33,368 nucleotides of DNA from CAZUVM01 sp964623885. Its GTDB lineage: Bacteria; Verrucomicrobiota; Verrucomicrobiia; Limisphaerales; UBA8199. Shown here in pieces: positions 9,117 through 17,686 of this stretch. The stretch's first letter is position 1. The number at the start of each line of letters is the position of its first letter. A model generated the notes under the pieces. It had not been told where the DNA came from. It did not search any database and saw nothing but the letters and a program-made list of their open reading frames with translations. The stretch is from assembly GCA_964623885.1 (NCBI GenBank), contig CAZUVM010000162.1, positions 1-33,368 on the forward strand, in the 5' to 3' direction. A program made the translations under genes and the position numbers.

Positions 9117-10513
9117 CTATATTTCCGACCACTCACCGGGCACGGGCACCGGGTATCGTCCTTGTGCATCGGCGCAAATCGGTGGCGTGCTTTCGGTGGT
9201 GAGCTGGTCGATATTGGGGCAAAAGCTGAATTTGGAGGCCATCATCTCTTCCCAGGTCACGAGTTTTCCCATGTGGGCCGCTGCTCGCCCCATCAAGTCG
9301 GCCATATTCGACAGCGCTGCGCGCTCCGCTTCGTTGTGCGGCGTATCATTGCGGATCGCTTGCAGGAGACTGTTCCACTCCGCTTGCCACGGCGTGAACT
9401 GCTCGGGGCGCGCTCGCCACGCGATATTGTCAGGAGCGCAGCGCTGGTCCTTGTAGGTCTGAACTATTCCCAGGTGATGCGGTCCGGAAAACTGGGCCGC
9501 GCATTTAGTTCCGTGCACATAGGTCGCAAACTCCTCATGACACTTGGGCAGCCAGCGCACCACGTCCAGGGCCTTGGTGCCATCGGCAAAAGTCCATTCA
9601 ATGGTGAACGCGTCCAGATTTTGGCTGCAATCCGTGCTGTTCACCGCGCGCCCGGCAACCGCGTGCGCGGTTAGGGGATATGCGTCCTTGATCCAGCAGA
9701 TCTCGTCGATCTGGTGAATGTTCATCTCGGCAAACAGTCCGCCTGAAACCCACAGAAACCCCGTAAAATTTCGGATTTGCCAAAACAGATCCTTTTCGGA
9801 CGCAGGGCGAGGACCCAATCCTGGCACCGGCTGCATGCGATAGGCGCGGATAAGCTGGATATCTCCGAGTTGGCCCCCACGGATCCGGCGAATTAATTCC
9901 TGCCGGTTCACGGAGTGGCGACACTGAAGGCGGCAGCGATTTTCAGATTCTTCCTCTTTGCCACTTCGCCTGCTTGGATTACCCGACGCAAGCCGGGCGC
10001 ATCCGGCGCGAACGACTTCTCCATGAACACGTTCACGCCCTTTTCCACCGCGTACTCCAATTGTCCGGGACGAAATCCGGAGTAGCCCGTCAGCATCGCC
10101 GCGTCACCTGGCCGCAATGAATCGATGGCTTTTCGGTAAGCGTCAAAGCCAATGAACTTCCGGTCGGTCGTGACGTCGACGCGGTCGGGGAATTTTTCCT
10201 TGAGCACCTGGAACGCGCTGTCGAGCCGGTTTTCAAACAGATCAGCCATGGCGAATAATTTGACCGGCCCAAATCTTGAGTCGAACGCGTCCGAGACTGC
10301 GCCGCTGCCGCGCCCGCCACAACCAATGAGCGCCAGGCGAACAGTGTTATCCTCCGCGGCATGGACCCATGGTAATGAAATTTCGGAAAGCGCCGAGACT
10401 GCCACCGCCGCTCCGCCGCGGCGAATAAATGTTCTGCGGGTGCAGCCTGGGTTACTTGCAGAGTCACGCTTGGTGCCAGAGGTGGTTCGTGGGGCGGTCT
10501 TGGTTGTTTTCAT
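9117..10513 (-). pseudogene. Gfo/Idh/MocA family oxidoreductase, frameshifted
   Basis: Two adjacent minus-strand frames together make one Gfo/Idh/MocA protein of about 465 residues. The upstream frame (10513-9908, 201 residues) has a twin-arginine signal (RRTFIRRGG), the Rossmann motif IGCGGRGSG, and MEKSFAPDAPG in place of the usual EKP motif. The downstream frame (9911-9117, 264 residues) carries the C-terminal domain from NRQELIRRI to the end. Near 9929-9935 the upstream frame slips into SVATP and a stop. Shifting frame there restores QCRHSVNRQELIRRI, matching the conserved segment of the family, so one base appears to be missing. The break creates a GTGA stop/start overlap. A sequencing error or a recent inactivating deletion are both possible. 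The family oxidises or reduces sugars or related compounds with NAD(P). Confidence 0.82.
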
Positions 10514-10603
10514 AGAAGGTTCACATTAACCAAATGTAACGTAATATAGAATGCGCAGCTCTGGATTCCGGTCAATGGAACTTTACCTCCCTCAAAGCAT
10601 CAA

Positions 10604-12016
10604 TCACGTTGCAGCCAAATCCACAGCCGGCGCCGGCAGCTCGCGTCCGATTTCGTCTGACCGATAACCAAATCCGGCGCCGCGAATCGAGGTGAGATCG
10701 ACCTCGCCGTTGCGCCGCTGATAAAGACCTGGGTGGACGCGAGCTTCCGGTGTCGAAGCTCCGGGATAGAACTGCATGGCATTGGTTTCGACGCCCATCA
10801 AGGTGCCTACGTGCGCTGCCAGCGAGACATGCGGTATCTGGGCCAGCATAGGATTCGTGAGATCCTGGACCATCAGGCTCACCCCGTGCGCTTTTGCCCA
10901 GCAGGCGCTTAGAATGGCTCCGGTCTGTGTTTTGCACGTTTTGAGTGCCACACCGGTCCAGCCCAGCTCCCGACCGAGTCGAATCAGGCGCCAGTCATGC
11001 GCGCTTTCGTCCAGGAACAACGGTTTGCGTGCCGCGACGCTTCGAACGTCCAGACGATGCGCCTCCAGGTCATAGGGGAACGGCTGCTCGATATAGAGCA
11101 ATCGTTCAAAAATGCGGCTCCGATCTGCGCGCAGATGGTCCAGGATATCGTTGACGTATTCTACGCCAGTAACCGTGCAGTTAAAATCAGCGCTCAGATT
11201 TTCCACTCCATTGGCTATCGAGAGCGTTCCAACTTTGACGAGACGTTCGAAATCCCAATCCGGATCGTTGCCGCGCAATTTGATCTTCAAACACTTCAAG
11301 CCGTCGCGCTTGATCCAGTCGGTCAGCAGGACTGGATGTCCGTCTTGCGGCTCGGTTCCGGTCAATTCATGCGCTTCGAGAAGATCCGCACCACCGACCA
11401 GGTGCCATGCCGGCAAACGCTGCAGGGGCACGGGCAGCAAAAAATCCGCGGGGTAACGTCCCCGAAATGAAACGGTGGAGTGCTGGGCTCGTTCGAGGTA
11501 GTGGTCCAGGTCAAAGCGCAGGAATCCGGAATTGTAGGTCTCGTAAATCGGCCGGCCTCTAAGTTTGGCGTAGGCGTCATGGAGGGCGAGGTCGAAGGCG
11601 GAGTTACACACCAATGCTGCAAGCCAGGGCATCGATTCAGCGACGCCTTTCGCTCCGAGCAGAATGTTAAATTCAGTGAGCAATGCAGGGAGGGTTTCTT
11701 CAATAAAAGCATGGCCAATCTCCATTGCATGCCCTTCACCACCGAAAGCCAGCCATGCGGAAGCAAGCCGGTGGCAGAAGCTTTGCAGCGCTTCGTTGCG
11801 TGCCTGAGACGACAATGAACTTGGCCAGACCCATTGCACGCTTAACGGGGTTTCGCCCCAGCCGTCAGCGTGATTTCCCGCGTCATCGGTAAGTTGTAGC
11901 CTCACGCGGGCGCAGGTGACCGAGGTCAGCGTCTCCGGGCCGAATTTGAGCGGTACCCTCGTTGTAACGGGAAGCAAATAGAGTTGGGCGGCCGTAATTC
12001 GCAATGGAGATTTCAT
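10604..12016 (-). CDS. Enolase-superfamily (mandelate racemase/MLE-like) enzyme
   Basis: This 470-residue cytoplasmic enzyme has an N-terminal capping domain followed by the modified TIM barrel of the enolase superfamily. Visible active-site elements are LKIKL (Lys244/Lys246, candidate base), Asp277 in SADFN, Glu310 in YIEQPF, Asp336/Glu337 in FLDES (metal ligands), and Lys359 in ALKTCKT (candidate second base). The family abstracts a proton alpha to a carboxylate, usually for dehydration, racemisation or cycloisomerisation of sugar acids, dipeptides or aromatics; the substrate is not readable here. The protein is longer than the typical 360-400 residues, with extra sequence around residues 160-235. 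GGAGG lies 4 nt before the ATG. The MFS transporter ends 18 nt upstream, so the two form an operon. Confidence 0.85.
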   Translation of the reverse strand: MKSPLRITAAQLYLLPVTTRVPLKFGPETLTSVTCARVRLQLTDDAGNHADGWGETPLSVQWVWPSSLSSQARNEALQSFCHRLASAWLAFGGEGHAMEIGHAFIEETLPALLTEFNILLGAKGVAESMPWLAALVCNSAFDLALHDAYAKLRGRPIYETYNSGFLRFDLDHYLERAQHSTVSFRGRYPADFLLPVPLQRLPAWHLVGGADLLEAHELTGTEPQDGHPVLLTDWIKRDGLKCLKIKLRGNDPDWDFERLVKVGTLSIANGVENLSADFNCTVTGVEYVNDILDHLRADRSRIFERLLYIEQPFPYDLEAHRLDVRSVAARKPLFLDESAHDWRLIRLGRELGWTGVALKTCKTQTGAILSACWAKAHGVSLMVQDLTNPMLAQIPHVSLAAHVGTLMGVETNAMQFYPGASTPEARVHPGLYQRRNGEVDLTSIRGAGFGYRSDEIGRELPAPAVDLAAT

Positions 12017-12034
12017 AATCCTCCGCTGTTCACA

Positions 12035-13297
12035 TCACGCTGGCAAAGGCTGCCCATTCGTTTCCGGCCCCAACCAAACAAGAAGCAAGCCGAGGCCATA
12101 AACCAGGGTGATGGTCGCGCCCGCCCGAGCGTAACTGCCTTGGTAAAACTGTAGAAGTTGGCCCATTTGGAGCGCGCCTAGCGCTGCAAAAATGCGGCCG
12201 AAATTGTAGCAAACACCCTGACCGGTGGCGCGCACGCGCGTAGGGAAAAGTTCAGGAAGATAAAGCGGCAGCCAACCGTAAAATGAAGCCGTCGCAATGC
12301 CGGTGAGCAGGACCATAATCAAAAAGGCGCTGCCGTAGGTATCAATCACGCGGAAAAGGCACCCGCAAGTGAGCAGCGACAGTGCGCAAAGCAGCGAATA
12401 GGCTGGCCGACGGCCCAAGCGGGCGCCAATCCAAGGGCCGATTGAGCAACCGATCACGGCGCCCAGGGCCGTGAGCATTTGGGTGAGTCCCTTTGCGTTG
12501 CCGTTGTTCCCGTTCGTCAATTGGTCGGCCCAGGCCGGCAGCCATTGGATAGAGCCCCACGTGCCGATGAGTGCCACAGAGGCTAAAAGAATTCCCACAA
12601 GCGTGCTCCTGCTCAGCGGCGGGGAGAGCACCTCCAGAATTGGTCGCGTTCTTGTCGCGCGGGCAATTGCTTGCCAGCGCTGCGATTCCGGGACGTAGCG
12701 GGCAATGAATAAAGCCAGCAATGCCGGTGCGGCGCCCGCCAGCATCACCCAGCGCCAGGATCCGCGCGCGACGGGAAACGCAGTTCCCAATGCGCCGACC
12801 AAACCGAAACCGACATTAGACGCGGCGCCAATCGCTCCGGCCAACAGCGGCCGGCGGTGTTCCGGCCACGTTTCCATTACCAGCGCCACCCCGAGCGACC
12901 ACTCACCACCCATGCCGATCGCAGCCAGAAAACGAAACACTCCAAGATGCCAGGGTAACTGGGCAAAATAACAACAGCCGGTAAAAAGCGAATAGGCCAG
13001 GATGCTGACAATCATCGCGCGCACCCGCCCCACTCGATCACCCAGCCAGCCAAAGACAAGTCCACCAGCGGCTGCTCCCAACAAAAACAGAGCGGTGATG
13101 CCGCCCATCCATGGTCCAATCGATTGATCAGCCTGGACTCCTAACAGGTCTTGAAGGGCGGGGCGGGCTACGAGAGGAAAAACGCCTTGCTCGACGCCGT
13201 CGAACATCCAACCCAGGAACGCAGCGAGCAAAACCATCCATTGTCCGCGGTTCGGCCCGAGGGGATGACTCTCCGCGCTGCTTGGGGTCGCCGGCAT
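12035..13297 (-). CDS. MFS transporter, probable organic or sugar acid importer
   Basis: This 420-residue major facilitator protein appears to have twelve membrane segments. The loop 2-3 signature GWLGDRVGRVRAM is present, FLGWMFDGVEQGVF in the first helix resembles acid:proton symporters, and PESQRW lies in the central loop. It is first in a minus-strand run with the enolase-superfamily gene (18 nt downstream) and the frameshifted Gfo/Idh gene, which suggests that it imports the substrate of those enzymes. No Shine-Dalgarno sequence is visible before the ATG at 13297. Immediately upstream is a hairpin-containing non-coding region. Confidence 0.87.
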   Translation of the reverse strand: MPATPSSAESHPLGPNRGQWMVLLAAFLGWMFDGVEQGVFPLVARPALQDLLGVQADQSIGPWMGGITALFLLGAAAGGLVFGWLGDRVGRVRAMIVSILAYSLFTGCCYFAQLPWHLGVFRFLAAIGMGGEWSLGVALVMETWPEHRRPLLAGAIGAASNVGFGLVGALGTAFPVARGSWRWVMLAGAAPALLALFIARYVPESQRWQAIARATRTRPILEVLSPPLSRSTLVGILLASVALIGTWGSIQWLPAWADQLTNGNNGNAKGLTQMLTALGAVIGCSIGPWIGARLGRRPAYSLLCALSLLTCGCLFRVIDTYGSAFLIMVLLTGIATASFYGWLPLYLPELFPTRVRATGQGVCYNFGRIFAALGALQMGQLLQFYQGSYARAGATITLVYGLGLLLVWLGPETNGQPLPA

Positions 13298-13617
13298 CGA
13301 CGCAAAGGGCTACACAAGGCGACAGATGCGGTCAAGACCGCGAATGGCTACAGACCTAGTCCCACGACACTCTGCGTCCACCTGTTGTTCCATTCCCGCG
13401 CCGCTGCGGACGCGACCTCGACCGCGCTCGCAAGAAGGATTGCTCCCGACCCAGTCGGTACGCAAGCATCACGGCCAGCAGCAACTCGCATAACACTGTC
13501 AATTCTAGCGCGGTAGGGTCCACAAACTCCGGAACTATCTAACTGCTTTTTTCTGTTTCGCTGGTCTGAGTTTCTCATTCGTAATTGAGCCCTTCAATTC
13601 CAGCGATTACTGACACC
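13298..13617. other. Non-coding stretch with perfect hairpins
   Basis: This 320-nt gap lies between the MFS start and the end of the CruF-like gene. It has no convincing gene; the short open frames in it have no domain-like features. It contains two perfect short hairpins: GCGGTC-AA-GACCGC at 13328-13341 and CCGAC-CCA-GTCGG at 13446-13458. The right part (about 13530-13617) is AT-richer. It probably holds the MFS promoter and repeat debris; no promoter could be fixed. Confidence 0.5.
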
Positions 13618-14436
13618 TCAAACCCGACGCATGTCGTGTCGACACCCGACAACCGCGAAAACCGCAATTACCAGGCAATAACTAATTATCAAGCCGGCTG
13701 CGAGCCATAGATGGTGAGTCAGCAAGCCCGTTAGAATCAGTGCATTTAGCACCAGCCAAACTATAAGCGGATGCAGACTCGGAGACTCGCTGGACCGCGC
13801 TTTGTTGATCAGGAACGGTGTGACAAACGCCAGGATTGCTAGCGCGCATAAGGCCCAGCCGAGGAAATTAACCCATGGCGTATCATACCAGCTGGATCCT
13901 GTTAACCCTTGCTTCCAAACCCAATACTGGTTGGCTCGCGTGGCAAACGGCTCAAGCCCGAAATCCATCAACAGGAGAAGTGCCACGCTGAGCCCCAGCA
14001 ACCAATACCCGTAGTTGGAAATCCCGCGACAGGGCCGCAGGGCGAGCCGTACCACGCCCCTCGCGTTGAGCAGGACCACCACCCAAAGGAGCGGCATTGC
14101 CAAGGGCAGGGGATGGAAGAGTTGCGGCCCTGCCTGGCGCGTGTATGAAAAATGTCCAAACGGGATGCCCGAAAGCACACTCAGGCACTGTGCCGTTCCC
14201 GCAACCACCGCGATCAGCACTGCGGCCGCCAGTACATTTTGACTCGGAAGCCACCTCCCCAATTCCGTCAACGTTGTCGCTGTTGCCAACACTATCAGCA
14301 ACCCCTCCGGCCAGAGCGCGTTATCAAACCAAAGTCCCAGGCGCATTAACCGCAACCAGACCAGAGCTGATGCGGGCAAAAACAGACCAGTGGACAAATA
14401 GTGAATGATCCGAGCTAATCCCCGCTTGCGCGCCAT
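13618..14436 (-). CDS. Carotenoid biosynthesis protein, CruF/DUF422-like
   Basis: This 272-residue polytopic membrane protein has about seven hydrophobic segments. Two conserved blocks of the DUF422/CruF family are present: GIPFGHFSYTRQAGP followed by a membrane helix (PLPLAMPLLWVV), and DFGLEPFATRANQYWVW followed by WVNFLGW. CruF members hydrate the terminal double bond of acyclic or monocyclic carotenoid ends; the exact substrate here is unknown. The gene starts 5 nt after the rpiB stop, so they are probably co-transcribed. No phytoene synthase or desaturase is in the window, so any pathway partners lie elsewhere. Confidence 0.8.
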   Translation of the reverse strand: MARKRGLARIIHYLSTGLFLPASALVWLRLMRLGLWFDNALWPEGLLIVLATATTLTELGRWLPSQNVLAAAVLIAVVAGTAQCLSVLSGIPFGHFSYTRQAGPQLFHPLPLAMPLLWVVVLLNARGVVRLALRPCRGISNYGYWLLGLSVALLLLMDFGLEPFATRANQYWVWKQGLTGSSWYDTPWVNFLGWALCALAILAFVTPFLINKARSSESPSLHPLIVWLVLNALILTGLLTHHLWLAAGLIISYCLVIAVFAVVGCRHDMRRV

Positions 14437-14441
14437 CTGGT

Positions 14442-14870
14442 TTACGCATCGATCAAGTCGAGCCGCCGCTGGTGCCGGCCACCTTCAAACGGTGTGTCCA
14501 GCCATAAACGGACGATCTCCAACGCGGTTTCCAAGCTCACCATGCGCTGCCCCAGCGAGAGCACATTGGCATTATTATGCTGGCGCGCGAGCCGCGCCGA
14601 TTCCGCATTCCAGCAAAGCGCGCATCGAATTCCTTTCACGCGATTGGCGACGATGGCTTCGCCATTGCCCGACCCCCCCAGCACAATGCCTCTCTCGCAT
14701 TCACCTCTGGCCACGGCTTCCGCTACGGGCCGAATGAACAAGGGATAATCCACCGGCGCATTCGAGTTAGTGCCGAAATCGATCACTGTATGACCGTGGC
14801 TTTTTAGCCAGTCACGAATCTTCTCTTTATATTCAAAGCCCGCGTGGTCCGAACCGATGCCGATTTTCAT
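14442..14870 (-). CDS. rpiB: Ribose-5-phosphate isomerase B
   Basis: The 142-residue enzyme interconverts ribose 5-phosphate and ribulose 5-phosphate in the pentose phosphate pathway. The start at 14870 (MKIGIGSDHAG) is preferred over an ATG six codons upstream because GGAG lies just before it and the family starts there. Asp8-His9 form the N-terminal active-site motif. The segment GGSGNGEAI carries Glu71 where enteric RpiB has a Cys-containing CGTG loop, and RHQRRLDLI ends the protein. This is the Glu-type active site known from Mycobacterium tuberculosis RpiB. His98 in RQHNNANVLSLG is also conserved. It lies directly upstream of the CruF-like gene and is divergent from pdxH. Confidence 0.93.
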   Translation of the reverse strand: MKIGIGSDHAGFEYKEKIRDWLKSHGHTVIDFGTNSNAPVDYPLFIRPVAEAVARGECERGIVLGGSGNGEAIVANRVKGIRCALCWNAESARLARQHNNANVLSLGQRMVSLETALEIVRLWLDTPFEGGRHQRRLDLIDA

Positions 14871-14992
14871 GCTCTCCGAGCATGGCACGTCCAGTCTGAT
14901 TGCGCCAGTCTCCTCGCGATCGCCGGTGTGCCCGCCCGATTTTTCCGATTTGGAATTTTGCCGGGGGAGTTTATAAATCCTCGCAATGGACT

Positions 14993-15700
14993 ATGACGAT
15001 TGCTGAGCTGCGGCGCGAATACAACCTGACGGGTTTGCGACGGAAAGACCTGGCGGCCGATCCGATTAGGCAATTTAAAGTCTGGTTCGAACACGCGGAG
15101 GGCCGGCGCGCCGGCGGCCGTTTGCGTAGATTCTGCGTCCGCCTCTACAAAGCTTTGTTTCTGGGAGGCGCAAGCGAAACCAGCGATGTCAACGCGATGA
15201 CCCTGGCAACTGTCGATCCGGATGGTCGTCCCTCAGCCCGAGTCGTGTTGTTGAAAGGCGTCGATGAACGCGGGTTTATCTTCTACACCAACTACCGGAG
15301 CCGCAAGGGCCGTGAATTGTCTACCAACCCGCAGGCCGCTTTGGTTTTCTATTGGCCTGAGTTGGAGCGCCAGGTTTGTGTTGCCGGCAAGGCCAGTCAA
15401 CTGCCTGCGCCGGAGTCTGATGATTATTTTGCCAGTCGTCCCCGCGGCAGTCGCCTCGCTGCCTGGGCTTCAAATCAGAGTGCCGTCGTTGCTGACCGGG
15501 CGGCCCTCGAAAAGCAATGGCACGACTTCGAACATAAGTATCCCGAAGAACAAGTCCCGCGGCCGGCTCATTGGGGCGGGTACGTGCTGGCTCCCGAACG
15601 CATCGAGTTTTGGCAAGGACGCCCGAACCGCTTGCATGATCGTTTTTGCTACACCCGCCGCCCGGACGGTTCCTGGTTGATCGAACGATTGTCCCCATGA
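14993..15700 (+). CDS. pdxH: Pyridoxamine 5'-phosphate oxidase with an insertion
   Basis: The protein has 235 residues from ATG 14993 (MTIAELRREY). An upstream in-frame ATG at 14900 would add 31 unrelated residues. PdxH oxidises pyridoxine or pyridoxamine 5'-phosphate to pyridoxal 5'-phosphate using FMN. Hallmarks are NAMTLATVDPDGRPSARVVL, FYTNYRSRKGREL, FYWPELERQV, SRPRGSRLAAWAS, FWQGRPNRLHDR and the C-terminal ERLSP. Between QFKVWFEHA and NAMTL there are about 25 extra, Arg/Gly-rich residues (about 36-62) not expected in this family. Because everything after the insertion is intact and in frame, the enzyme is probably functional. The 122-nt gap to rpiB should hold divergent promoters. Confidence 0.93.
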   Translation: MTIAELRREYNLTGLRRKDLAADPIRQFKVWFEHAEGRRAGGRLRRFCVRLYKALFLGGASETSDVNAMTLATVDPDGRPSARVVLLKGVDERGFIFYTNYRSRKGRELSTNPQAALVFYWPELERQVCVAGKASQLPAPESDDYFASRPRGSRLAAWASNQSAVVADRAALEKQWHDFEHKYPEEQVPRPAHWGGYVLAPERIEFWQGRPNRLHDRFCYTRRPDGSWLIERLSP

Positions 15701-15706
15701 ACCCAT

Positions 15707-15772
15707 CGTAGCGCCGACATCCCTGCCGGCGTCCTTCTGCTTACGGCATATCGCCGGCAGGATGCCGGCGCT
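15707..15772. repeat. Inverted doublet of CGTAGCGC hairpins
   Basis: The plus-strand copy (15707-15731) begins CGTAGCGCC and folds with a TCCC loop. The second copy (15772-15752, minus strand) begins AGCGCCGGC, folds into a perfect stem, and lacks one loop base. The two copies are also reverse complements of each other, so the whole 66 nt can form one long hairpin. It lies between the convergent pdxH and FN3 genes and may also act as a transcription barrier. The same 25-nt unit occurs at 25851-25875 and 31557-31533. Confidence 0.8.
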
Positions 15773-15781
15773 CCCAGTGCT

Positions 15782-16315
15782 CTAGGGGAAAATCTGATGC
15801 AATCGATAGAATCGGGATTGGCTGGCATTGGCGCCGGGATCCAGGAATTGAAACAAGTTGTTCAACCCTACGCTGACGGTGCCAACCACTGTCCAGTTTT
15901 GAGTGCTCGGGCCGTTGAGAGTGTCGGTCGCTTGTACTTCGTACAGATTCCCAACCGGACCCGAACCACTCAACACCACCGTTCCGCCGGCGGCAAAGGT
16001 CAGAGCCAACTGCGGGACACCAATTGGCGGCGTGTAAACGACCTCATCCGAAAATGAGCTTTCGATCGCGCTGGCTTCGTAATCGGTGACCGCGAAATAA
16101 TAAGTGGCGCCTGCCACCAGGTTGATAACGCTCGCAGTGGCATTGTTTCCGGCATCGATCATGTTGTCGTAATTGTGCGACGCCGCTCCCCAGTAAAGCC
16201 GATACCCGACAACCTGGGGATCGCTGCTGACATTCCAACTCAAGGTTACGTCCAAAGCCGCAGAGGTCCTGACATATCCCAAGCACACGAGAAAAACCAA
16301 CCGTGAGAAACTCAT
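15782..16315 (-). CDS. Exported fibronectin type III-like protein
   Basis: This 177-residue protein has a short Sec signal peptide (MSFSRLVFLVCLGY, cleavage near residue 20). Residues about 22-95 match a fibronectin type III module: WNVSSDPQVVGYRLYWG, then ATSVINL-like and GATYYFAVTDY strands. The remaining 80 residues are a beta-rich domain ending QSRFYRLHQIF. No enzymatic domain is present; the likely role is surface or periplasmic adhesion or carbohydrate association. It converges with pdxH across the hairpin doublet, and its promoter faces that of the GNAT-like gene across a 185-nt gap. Confidence 0.7.
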   Translation of the reverse strand: MSFSRLVFLVCLGYVRTSAALDVTLSWNVSSDPQVVGYRLYWGAASHNYDNMIDAGNNATASVINLVAGATYYFAVTDYEASAIESSFSDEVVYTPPIGVPQLALTFAAGGTVVLSGSGPVGNLYEVQATDTLNGPSTQNWTVVGTVSVGLNNLFQFLDPGANASQSRFYRLHQIFP

Positions 16316-16500
16316 CGTCGACGAACGTCAACCGCAACTCCGAGTCCTGCGACTAGGACGTTTCTGACCTCAACCAGGAATTGCCTCGGTTCAGAATAAT
16401 GGAATCCGGAAGTCGCGGCGTGGGACACAATCACGCCGATCAGGATGGATAATCATTACTCCTCGACACATCGCCCGGTTCCACTCAACAATCTGCGGCC

Positions 16501-17643
16501 ATGACCAACGACATCCGCATCGTTCCGCTGTCGCGCAGTTCGAAAGACGTCTCCCGGTTTCTGGAAGTCAGTTACCGGGTTTACGACGGAGACCCGAATT
16601 GGGTGGCGCCGCTGCTGATGGATTTGAAGAAGGTGTTCACGGACGAAAACCCACTGTTCACGCATGCCAAGATGCAACTCTGGGTGGCCACTCGCGATGG
16701 GAAGGATATCGGCCGCATCGCGGGGATTATCGACGAGGAATATTTCCGCACGACGAAACAGCGAGCGGCATTTTTTGGATTCTTCGAATGCCTCGATGAA
16801 CCGGCGGCCAGCCACCAGCTTTTTAACGCGGTCCGCGAGTGGGCCAAGCAGAATGGCACCGACCGGCTTATGGGTCCAATGAACCCAACGACGAACGACG
16901 AATGCGGTCTGCTAATCGAAGGCTTTGATTCGCCCCCCGTGTTCATGATGACTTACAACCCTAAGTATTACTTGAAGCTGATGGATGCCGAGGGCTTCAA
17001 GAAAGCAAAGGACTTGCTGGCCTATATGATGGATTTGTCGGTCATTCCGATGGACCGACTCCGCCGCATCGCTTCAAAAGTAAAATCGCGCAATCCGGAT
17101 GTTGTGCTGCGTCCCGTCCGCCGCAAAACGCTCCAACAGGACATCGGGAAAGTGAAGGAGGTCTACAATGCCGCCTGGCAGGCGAATTGGGGATTCGTTC
17201 CAATGTCGGATGCCGAGGTCGATTTCATGGCCGAGCGCTTGAAGCCGCTGCTCATGGAAGGACTCATTTGGCTGGCCGAAGTTGGCTCCGAGCCGGTCGG
17301 TTTCTTGCTTGCGCTGCCCGATTACAATATGGCGTTGCAGCCGTTAAAAGGCCGGTTGCTCACTCCGAAAGTCCTCGGCTTCGTGCCGTACCTGTTCGGG
17401 TGGAAACGACCTAACCGGACACGCGTCCTTACCCTGGGCGTGAAAGAAAAATACCGCTCGAGAGGCCTCGAATCCGCCATGCTCATCGAGGGCTTGAACG
17501 TTGGCTTCAATGCCGGCGTGGTCGAGTCCGAAGCCTCATGGATACTTGAAGACAATGTTTTGATGTGCCGCATGCTGGAAGCGATTGGCGGCCGGGTCTA
17601 CAAGCGTTACAGGATTTACGAAGGCGAAGTGCGCGGAGATTAA
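16501..17643 (+). CDS. GNAT-like acyltransferase of unknown substrate
   Basis: This 380-residue soluble protein resembles the widespread two-lobed GNAT-fold proteins related to YghO. Near the N-terminus are FLEVSYRVYDGDPNWVAPL and a loop with DIGRIAGIID. In the middle, RLMGPMNPTTNDECGLLIEGF is the most conserved block. A second acyltransferase-like half ends with LGVKEKYRSRGLESAMLIEG, which resembles the acetyl-CoA-binding Q/RxxGxG/A loop but with RSRGLE. Substrate and pathway are unknown. It is separated from the prenyl synthase by 43 nt holding a candidate promoter. Confidence 0.7.
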   Translation: MTNDIRIVPLSRSSKDVSRFLEVSYRVYDGDPNWVAPLLMDLKKVFTDENPLFTHAKMQLWVATRDGKDIGRIAGIIDEEYFRTTKQRAAFFGFFECLDEPAASHQLFNAVREWAKQNGTDRLMGPMNPTTNDECGLLIEGFDSPPVFMMTYNPKYYLKLMDAEGFKKAKDLLAYMMDLSVIPMDRLRRIASKVKSRNPDVVLRPVRRKTLQQDIGKVKEVYNAAWQANWGFVPMSDAEVDFMAERLKPLLMEGLIWLAEVGSEPVGFLLALPDYNMALQPLKGRLLTPKVLGFVPYLFGWKRPNRTRVLTLGVKEKYRSRGLESAMLIEGLNVGFNAGVVESEASWILEDNVLMCRMLEAIGGRVYKRYRIYEGEVRGD

Positions 17644-17648
17644 CAGGT

Positions 17649-17677
17649 TTGACTTGGGTACAGGCCAACCTTAGATT
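17649..17677 (+). promoter_or_regulatory. Candidate sigma-70 type promoter for the prenyl synthase
   Basis: TTGACT (17649-17654) and TAGATT (17672-17677) are separated by 17 nt. Transcription would begin only a few bases before the ATG at 17687, giving a nearly leaderless mRNA. This fits the absence of a Shine-Dalgarno sequence but is a weak prediction. Confidence 0.3.
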
Positions 17678-17686
17678 CCTGCGCAC

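Noticed and set aside
9908..9940. Programmed ribosomal frameshift in the Gfo/Idh gene
   Set aside because: No slippery heptamer or strong downstream stem was found at the junction.
9117..10513. Gfo/Idh halves as two genuine coupled genes
   Set aside because: The conserved family segment continues across the junction in another frame, so a single broken gene explains the data better.
10543..10575. Promoter upstream of the Gfo/Idh gene (TTGACC and TATATT on the minus strand)
   Set aside because: The spacer would be 21 nt, too long for a standard sigma-70 promoter.
13348..13578. 76-codon minus-strand ORF in the MFS-CruF gap
   Set aside because: It is Ala/Arg-rich with no domain and spans one of the hairpins, so it is probably repeat-derived.
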